Part shown: positions 56,956 through 64,000 of the stretch, in pieces
How the letters are laid out: each line of letters begins with the position of its first letter
Numbering within the stretch: the stretch's first letter is position 1
Assembly: GCF_013373865.1 (NCBI RefSeq)
Contig: NC_050467.1
Location: 31,500,896-31,564,895, forward strand
Length of the DNA: 64,000 nt
Direction: 5' to 3'
Source of the DNA: Monomorium pharaonis
Taxonomy: Eukaryota > Arthropoda > Insecta > Hymenoptera > Formicidae
The notes under the pieces: model-generated
Databases searched by the model: none
Told to the model about the DNA's origin: nothing
What the model saw: only the letters and a program-made list of their open reading frames with translations
Made by a program: the position numbers and the translations under genes

Positions 56956-58245
56956 TATATATATATATACAAATATTACAAATATCTTAACCTAAAAATA
57001 CATATACATACTATATTAAAGAATATATATATTATACTTAAGCTGATATACATATCCTAATCGTATTAAACATTAAAATATCATATACCTACCTTAAGCC
57101 TAATTTTAAGTCTCATATAAGATATACTTACCTTAAGTTTGCTAGAAATATACACATATTATGTCTATTTTAACTATAAAACACACATATTATATACCTA
57201 CCGTGATTTTAACACACATATTATATTCAACCTAGTTTAAGGCATATATATCACTAAAAATATAAGCATTATAATCATCCTAGTCTTAAGAAAATATATT
57301 ATACTTATTCCAAACGTGAAAACACGTATATATCATACTCAACTTTATATTAAGAGCACATACATATAGATATGATAATTATTCTAAACTTAAGCCACAT
57401 GCGTTATATATATATTAATCCTAGCTTTAAGCATTATACTTACCTTAAAAACGATGTATAGAAACAATCCACACCGTAATTTTCATATTTTTTAATTCTG
57501 TAGCGATACATAACCCATTTATCCTCGTACTAACAAGTAGAAATAAGAACTGCATGCTTCATACACATCCTAGAATAAGAAAGAGAATATATAAAGTTAA
57601 CTAACCCTAAGTTTAAAAGATTTAACATTATCTTATAAAAAAAAATAAATAAATAAATAATATAATAATAAAATATAATTAAATAGAATACTTACCTTTA
57701 TACTTACCTTTAAGATAAAAGATCCAAGAGATCGCGTAACCTGAAAAAAAAAAGAATTAGAATTAACATATCGAAAAGATTAAAAAGTTTTAGTTTAATT
57801 TTTACTTACCACGAATCCAGAACGGACAACCAACTGGAAAACCTGAAAAGAAAATAGAAAAAAGTTTAGTTTCATTTTTTTTTTTATAACTATTAAAATC
57901 TAATACTTACCTTTGCACAATATACCTAGTGTCGACTCAACTACAATATAATAACCTTTATATATTCTACCTAGACGATAAGATTATAATATACTTACCT
58001 CATATATACATATCCTAGCCCGATAAACAAAGAAAAAGAACAAAAAGAAAAGGCCATGAGACGTTAAAAAGAAAAATCATATTAATCATTAGCATTAAGA
58101 AACATGTAATAATCGATAGCGTTAAGACAAATACGAACGCGAGAACGTATGAATGGGCAGCGACGGTGGACCGGTCGCGACAGTATACGAGCAGTTAGCT
58201 CATTTTTCTGAGACTACGTCTCCCAAAAACTCGCTAAGGCGAGGA
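56956..58245. other. AT-rich region with repeated splice-donor-like words
   Basis: No gene. ATACTTACCTTAAG and similar words (GTAAGT on the minus strand) recur many times between 57080 and 58010. Two blocks, about 57718-57740 and 57814-57844, are preceded on the minus strand by T-rich CAG acceptors. The left side of the mariner insertion (52377-52570) has the same kind of sequence, so this is probably the 3' non-coding part of Gypsy C split by the mariner. Confidence 0.45.
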
Positions 58246-59236
58246 AATTGAGACCGACGACCACGTCGTGCTCAGGGTGCGACCGGTGCGGCGCCGCCGA
58301 TGTGTGAACGAGCGTCAAGCGCGCGAGAGAACGGCGACAGACCGGCGGAGCGCGGGCATCGGCCCAAGGTACCGCGAAATACCGCGTAGCGACGAACGAG
58401 CGGACTCGAGGCCGTAAAAAACGGCAAATTACGGGCGGCCCGGCGACCCGTTGATGCCCCATCCCCGCCACGCAGCGAGGGGGCGTGACGGACATGCGCG
58501 AGGACGCAAGTGGGGAGAACCGCCAAGACCGTGGCGTCCCGACGAGTGGGGAGCCTCGGGGAGTCTCTTCCGGGCATTCGACTAAGAAGGACGCGTACAA
58601 CCGGTAGCTCCGCGAAGAATTATACGCAGTTACGCAGCGAACGAAGGCGCAGCTCGCCTAACGCGACAACAGCGGCGTGCCCGTCGGTCGGTTGTGCCAC
58701 GACGCGCGTTTTGGGTAGAGTGTCCGCGCGGCGGCATCGCGAGGCAGCGAGGGGCCGGTTCGTGCGTTTTGCGGCGTCGTGCTTCGACGACGACGAGGTC
58801 CGAGGTGTACGACGAGTCGATTGTGAAGCGGGTAGCGCGTGTGTGCGAGCGTACGTGTGAGTGTGTGCGGAGCCAGCGGTGAGAGACGTTGTGAATCGCC
58901 GAAAGAGTGATAAATAAAGGCTCTGTGTTGCACCGGAGAAACCAGTGTGTTTTCTAACCTCCACGACCACCACGTCCCAAGCGAGCTAGCGGACGCGAGA
59001 CAGCGCGCCCGGCGAACGCGCCCGCGACATTCATCCTCGGCGGCTGGAGGACAAACCGACCTGGCGATCGTGAACGAAGGCGCGACAGCGCCAGAGGGAC
59101 CATCAACAGCGACGGGAGGACCGACGAGTGTCCCGAGCATACGCGAGTAGGAGGAGGTCATCGCAAGGTCGGACGAATAAGTCACGCGAAACCGGCAATC
59201 CCGGCGATTTCGCGAGTACGCGGGGACCGTCCGGCT
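58246..59236 (+). repeat. Element C LTR/leader repeat, copy 2
   Basis: Near-identical to 43262-44250, from TTGAGACC to GTCCGGCTAC, including AATAAA at about 58914 and TGGCGATCGTGAACG at 59062. Since it carries leader sequence beyond the primer-binding-like site, it is not simply the 3' LTR of C. It then switches at 59237 to sequence of a different element. Confidence 0.65.
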
Positions 59237-59252
59237 ACAACCTAACCTAACC

Positions 59253-59543
59253 TTGCAGCCGACGGAGACCATCGGGACTGCACCGATCCGTGACTTATCG
59301 ATAACCATCCAGAGGATGCAGCCGACACCGCAGCCGACGCCGAGAGCGCAGCCCGAAGGTCGAGCAGCCGAGGAGATGACACCGACAGCCGAGCCGAGAA
59401 AGGCGACGCCGACGCCGACGCCGATAGCCGAGAATTCGGAGACCACCGAGACGGCATCGGAGACACCGATAAACAAAGACACAGTACGCGAGTACGACGA
59501 TGATAAAGACATTCCGCCCGCGTCACAGTTCGTCACACTGTGA
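59253..59543 (+). CDS. Short internal ORF of TRIM-like element, copy 1
   Basis: 96 residues, MQPTETIGTAPIRDLSITIQR to DDDKDIPPASQFVTL, Pro/Thr/Glu-rich. About 70% similar to the ORF at 61771-62043, with the same ends and small in-frame indels, which suggests it once was translated. It follows AACCTAACCTAACCTTGCAG. The stop overlaps the start of the downstream LTR. No known domain. Confidence 0.4.
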   Translation: MQPTETIGTAPIRDLSITIQRMQPTPQPTPRAQPEGRAAEEMTPTAEPRKATPTPTPIAENSETTETASETPINKDTVREYDDDKDIPPASQFVTL

Positions 59544-61678
59544 AGTGACATTGTATATAATATATATAGTGTTTGTATTAATTAAAAGCATTATTCAATT
59601 TATATTTTTTGTATTAGATTTAAATAACATTGTAACGTTTACGCAACCGCCGCGCGCCGCGAACGCCGAGAATAACACGAGATAACCACGAGAGCGTCGC
59701 GTGTAGGGGATATGCGTGTGTGTGAGAAAACGCGTAGAATTAAGCCGCGTATTAATAAATATGTATGTACGTACATGCGAGTACGTTTATTAAAGTCATA
59801 TTACGTTTATTTCGTTTATAGCGCACGAAACCGCAATGCGAATGCGCCAGATATTATGTTTTATTAAATAAAACTTTGTAAAATGTTAATTATTAGCATG
59901 CTATATTGCATTAGTTATTCCTGTGTAAAACACATTATATTATTATCGTTATTTAGCTCAGATCGACGAACGAACGAACCGACATCCAGCCGCGAATGGG
60001 CACGAGGCACCGCAGCGCCTAAGCGACAGGCAACCCGCCGTACGCAAATAATGACAGATGCAGGTTAGGATGCCCATGGACACGAGACGCATACTTTTAC
60101 ATGTACGCCAGACGCGTACATTAGTCGATTTCTGTCGAGATTCCACGCTCGCTGGCATTGTATTTACATATCCGGTGGATGAATATTGCCTACTATATAA
60201 TAATTATAATTTCTATTGACTACCAGCCAGTTGGAATCGCGACGATAACATGGGAGGTCTACGACGCGTTAGTCGAGCCTAATATTCAATTTCTAATTAT
60301 TCTGTATTAATTTGCATTAATTTACGTTAATTATTGCATGTGGAAACGTTTCCATGCATGTAAGTTATGCGCGAGTTAAGGTCTGTGAATTCAGATTAAC
60401 ATTCATTTATAATTTCTTATTTAACGATTAAATTCGTACTTATTCTTTTGATTACGTTTAGTTAGAGCTAATTAGCTCTGAATTTGCAAGTTGCGCGTGA
60501 TTAATTAAGTGCATATTAAAGATTACTAAAATCTTAAGCCCCATTTGAGAGGCAAACCGGAACAGACCTGAGCTCGACTTAAGATTTGCGAACGCCGCTT
60601 GCCACCATGGGAATTCGAGATACCCATCGCATCGCGCATGCGAGTTATGGTGAGCAAGCGAGATGAGAGACCGTGTGAGTGAGATAACTACTCGAGGTTC
60701 CCCGATTGGTGGAGACGACCGCGATAGCAACAACGGGCCAATCGAGGAATCTCGAGAGGGGAAATGCATGGGAAACGACACGCTGGAAGCGTCGCTGAAA
60801 AAGTCTGCATCGAGATCTTAAGGGAGACAGACGTGCGTGCGATATCTGTCTTCCCGTGTGATTTCGAGATCGTTCTACGATTAATTGTAAGTGCGCAGGC
60901 AGCAACGGGCGCGACATTACGTGTACGCGACAACACCCGCGAGCCTCGCCGGCAGACTATTTCCGGGTAACCCGACAATTTCCTCAAAAAATGGAGGAGT
61001 GATGTTGGTACTAACGAAAGTCCCTAAACACTAAATTTTAATTTTTGTGTATTAGCAGGTTATTTGACATTATATTGTAGATTCATTTATTATTTGTATT
61101 TGCACCGCGCATATGTTTTCGCGCTGACAGATTTATTACTGATGCAGTTTTACTGATCACAAATATTAACATTTAATGCCTACGGACTTTCGTTAGTACC
61201 AACATCACTCCTCCATTTTTTGAGGAAATTGTCGGGTTACCTATTTCCGCGTGATAATATTCGCGAGCGCGTTAAATATCACGAAGGTCGAGACACGTTG
61301 TGCGAGAGGCGTGTCGAGACAAAGGAAACCGCGACACATGCGTGGGCGATATTAAAGCCGTTGCGTAAATGTGCGTGTGAGTGTTTATATTAAATAAATC
61401 GAGTTGTGTGATACTTGTGAGAGCATTATTTATTCGTGCGACCCAAAATTCACCTCTTGGGCGATTCTCTCGAGTTGACGGGAGATTGCATCATCCCACC
61501 CGGACCACGCAGAAGGGATTCCCAGAGGATTTAGCAGCAAGGGAGACCTCGGACGAGCTCGGGGAAACACGACGAGCGAGGCCTTCAGCAGTGTTCAGCC
61601 GAATAGGCATAATTAACATCCGGCCGAAGGACGACCAAGGCCGTGACCACACCCTGGCGGAGGGGAGATACACCGACC
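59539..61678 (+). repeat. Long LTR of a TRIM-like element, copy 1
   Basis: Starts TGTGAAGTGACATT and extends to just before a primer-binding-like TGGCGACCGTGATAAAG at 61679. Parallel to 62039-64000 throughout (for example GATCGACGAACGAACG, CGGCAGACTATTTCCG, GGTCGAGACACGTTGTGCG). AATAAATCGAG near 61393 may be the polyadenylation signal. Contains a 276-bp MITE. At about 1.9 kb without the MITE, it is far longer than the internal region it flanks. Confidence 0.65.
60966..61241. mobile_element. hAT-like MITE, 276 bp
   Basis: Near-perfect inverted ends of about 55-60 bp starting GGTAACCCGACAATTTCC, flanked by 8-bp direct repeats TATTTCCG (60958-60965 and 61242-61249). The paralogous LTR at 63630-63637 has a single TATTTCCG and no insert, an empty site that proves the boundaries. 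No coding potential. Confidence 0.92.
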
Positions 61679-61696
61679 TGGCGACCGTGATAAAGT
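61679..61696 (+). promoter_or_regulatory. Primer-binding-like site
   Basis: TGGCGACCGTGATAAAGT: the first twelve bases match the tRNA-Arg site of elements B and C, the rest diverges. Confidence 0.5.
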
Positions 61697-61770
61697 AAGA
61701 GATCTTAAGAAATTCGTTAATTTCCCGGGATTTTCGTAATTCCGAGGACGAGTTCGGTCACAACCTAACC

Positions 61771-62043
61771 TTGCAGCCGACGGTAGCCATTGGACCTGCA
61801 CCGATCCGCGACCTGTCCGTGGCCATCGAGAGGATGCAGCCGACGCCGAGGACGCAGCCCGAAGGCCGAGCGACCGAGGAGACGACACCGACGGCCGCGC
61901 CAAGGAAGGCGACGCCGACGCCGATAGCCGAAGGAGCGGACACCACCGAGATAGCATCGGAGACGCAGTCAACCAATGTGACAGCGCGCGAGTGCGATAG
62001 TGACAATGACATTCCGCCCGCGTCACAGTTTGTCACACTGTGA
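61771..62043 (+). CDS. Short internal ORF of TRIM-like element, copy 2
   Basis: 90 residues, MQPTVAIGPAPIRDLSVAIER to DSDNDIPPASQFVTL. Lies between primer-binding-like site and the second LTR, the only open frame in an internal region of about 360 bases. See copy 1 for the comparison. Could be the C-terminal remnant of a gag-like or third-ORF protein. Confidence 0.4.
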   Translation: MQPTVAIGPAPIRDLSVAIERMQPTPRTQPEGRATEETTPTAAPRKATPTPIAEGADTTEIASETQSTNVTARECDSDNDIPPASQFVTL

Positions 62044-64000
62044 AGTGACATTAAAAGTATATATTATAGTATTTGTGTTAATCAAAGATATTGTTTAGTT
62101 TATTTTATATGTATTAGTTATAAGCATTATTGTAACATTTACGCAACCGCCGCGACCGCAACGAGTAGCGCGATGTAACCGCGAAGAGTGTCGTGAGAAT
62201 GGGAATGCGTGTGTGAAAGAGCGCGTGTAAATAAGCCGCGTGTAAAAATATATATATACGTACACGTTAGTACGGTCATTGTGATAATAAAAAAATATTT
62301 TTTTTTTTTTTTTTTTTGTTAATACGCACGAAGTCGCAATGCGAATGCGCCACGAATTAGGTTCTCTAGAATAAAGATTTTGTAATATATTAAATAATAG
62401 CATGTTAAACTGTAATAGTTTATTTCCTTGTAAAACACGTCGTATTTATATTATTATTTAGTTCAGATCGACAAGCGAACGAGCCGACCACGAACCGCGA
62501 ACGGGCACGAGGCACCGGAGCGATAGGCAACCCGCCGAGCGCGAGTTTTGACAGGTGCAGGTTAGGATGCCCATGGACGCGAGACACATACTTTAATATG
62601 TACGCGAGACGCGTACATCAGTCGATTTCCATCGAGATTCCACGCTTGCTGGCATTGTATTTGCATATCCGGTGGATGAATATAGCATACCACATAATTA
62701 TAATTATTTCTATTGATTACCAGCCAGTTGGAATCGCGACAATAACCTGGGAGGTATACGACGCGTTAATCGAGCATAATCTTTAATTTCTTATTGATTT
62801 GTATTGATTTCCATTGATTTTCATTAATTATTACATTTAGAAGCGTTTCAAAGCGTGCGAGTTATGCGCGAGCACAGGTCTGTGAATTCAGATTAATGTT
62901 TATTTCATATTACGTATACAACGATTAAATTCGTGTTTATTCTTTTAATTACAGTTAGTTAGAGCCAATTAACTCTTAATTTGCAAGATGCGCGTAAATA
63001 ATTAAGCGCATATTAAGATTACTAAAGCTTAAGCCCCATTTGCGAGGCAGACCAGAACAGACCAGGGGCTCGATTCTTGAATTTATTCGCAAGAGAAACG
63101 TATTCGCAAATTCTGTTCTTACAGAAAAGTTAGAAATTTATTGGCTATCGTATGGCTATTAACCAATAAACTTACAACTTTCTGTTAGAGCGAGTATTTG
63201 CGTATACGTTTTTCTTGCGAATGACTTCAAGAACCGGGCCTCTGAGCTCGAATATAGATTTACGAACGCCGCTTGCCATGAGAATTCGAGATCCCCATCG
63301 CATCGCGCATGCGAGCTATGGTGTGCAAGCGAGAAGGGAGACTGTGCGAGTGAGATAACCACTCGAGGTTCCCCGATTAGTGGAGACAACCGCGATAGCA
63401 ACAACGGCTCAATCGGAGAATCTCGAGAGGGGGAATGTGTGGGAAACGGCACGCTGGAAGCGTTACTAAAAAAGTCTGCATCGAGATCTCAAGGGAGACG
63501 GACGTGTGTGCGAGGGTCTGTCTTCCCGCGCGATTTCGCGATCGATTAACGATCAATTAGAAGTGCGTAGGCAGTAACGGGCGCGACACGACGTGTACGC
63601 GATACTACCCGCGAGCCTCGCCGGCAGGCTATTTCCGCGTGATAATATTCGCGAACGCGTTAAATATCACGAAGGTCGAGACACGTTGTGCGAGAGGCGT
63701 GTCGAGACAAAGAAACCGCGACACATGCGTAGGCGATATTAAAGCCATTGCGTAAATGTGCGTGTGAGTGATTATAATAAATAAAACGAGTTGTGTGATA
63801 CATGTGAGAGCCTGATTTATTTGTGCGACCCATTAATTACACCCTGGGCGAGTCTCTCATTTTGGCGGGAGATTGCATCATCCCACGCGGACCACGCAGG
63901 AGGGATTCCCAGAGGACAGCGATAGCGAGAGGGACCTCAGACGAGCTCGGAAAGGCACAGCAAGCGAGGACTTCCGCAATTTTTAGCCAAATAGGCGAAT
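62039..64000 (+). repeat. Long LTR of a TRIM-like element, copy 2 (runs off the window)
   Basis: Starts TGTGAAGTGACATT like copy 1 and follows it with the same landmarks; a T run near 62300 is specific to this copy. It carries its own insertion at 63064-63242 and lacks the 276-bp MITE of copy 1. Confidence 0.65.
63064..63242. mobile_element. MITE of about 180 bp
   Basis: Inverted ends (GGGGCTCGATTCTTGAA and, from the other side, GAGGCCCGGTTCTTGAA) continue as ATTCGCAAGA. Copy 1 of the LTR lacks it (ACAGACCTGAGCTCG near 60565). Target duplication is short or unclear. Confidence 0.7.

Overview
The window reads as transposon-rich heterochromatin of an insect, most plausibly a hymenopteran such as an ant. 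That assignment is inferred from the element mix (Helitron, Ty3/Gypsy elements primed by tRNA-Arg, DD41D mariner, hAT, an R1-like LINE) and from AT-rich filler between them. I found no convincing host gene, tRNA or rRNA. Nearly every protein-coding stretch belongs to a mobile element, and most are nested in one another and broken.

Layout. 1-1490: pyrimidine-rich then AT-rich filler. 1491-17470 (minus strand): a decayed Helitron-like element whose coding units run C48 (Ulp1-like) protease, basic repeats, zinc-rich N-terminal region, HUH replicase, Pif1-type helicase, C19 (USP-like) protease. It is cut twice: by a 1577-bp foldback element (10941-12517) and by a compound insertion (about 1797-8021) that contains Gypsy element A. 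A 24-bp minisatellite follows (about 17560-17935). 18040-23620: a mosaic of LTRs, primer-binding sites and short internal ORFs from TRIM-like retroelements in both orientations.

23623-40618: Gypsy element B (5' LTR, tRNA-Arg primer-binding site, gag, pol, a third ORF, partial 3' LTR). Its third ORF is interrupted by a 7.46-kb hAT element (30247-37706) with 8-bp target duplication, roughly 420-bp inverted repeats about 99% identical by eye, and an intact transposase. 40619-43255: GC-rich 5' part of an R1-like LINE on the minus strand, with ORF1 but no ORF2.

43262-52376: Gypsy element C (LTR-like repeat, exact tRNA-Arg primer-binding site, a leader with eight copies of a short CGCG-flanked motif, gag-pol, third ORF). 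52573-56955: a 4.38-kb near-perfect palindrome of DD41D mariner, two transposase genes facing away from a 36-bp centre. 56956-58245 is AT-rich filler, and 58246-59236 repeats the element C LTR/leader. 59237-64000 is an LTR-internal-LTR array with about 2-kb LTRs around an internal region of only about 360 bp.

The most unusual candidates are the Helitron that pairs a SUMO-protease-like and a ubiquitin-protease-like domain around Rep-helicase, the palindromic mariner, the long-TIR hAT with cargo, a shared non-env third ORF in Gypsy B and C, and antisense mini-exon-like modules recurring in several LTRs. All identifications come from reading motifs; no database search was possible.
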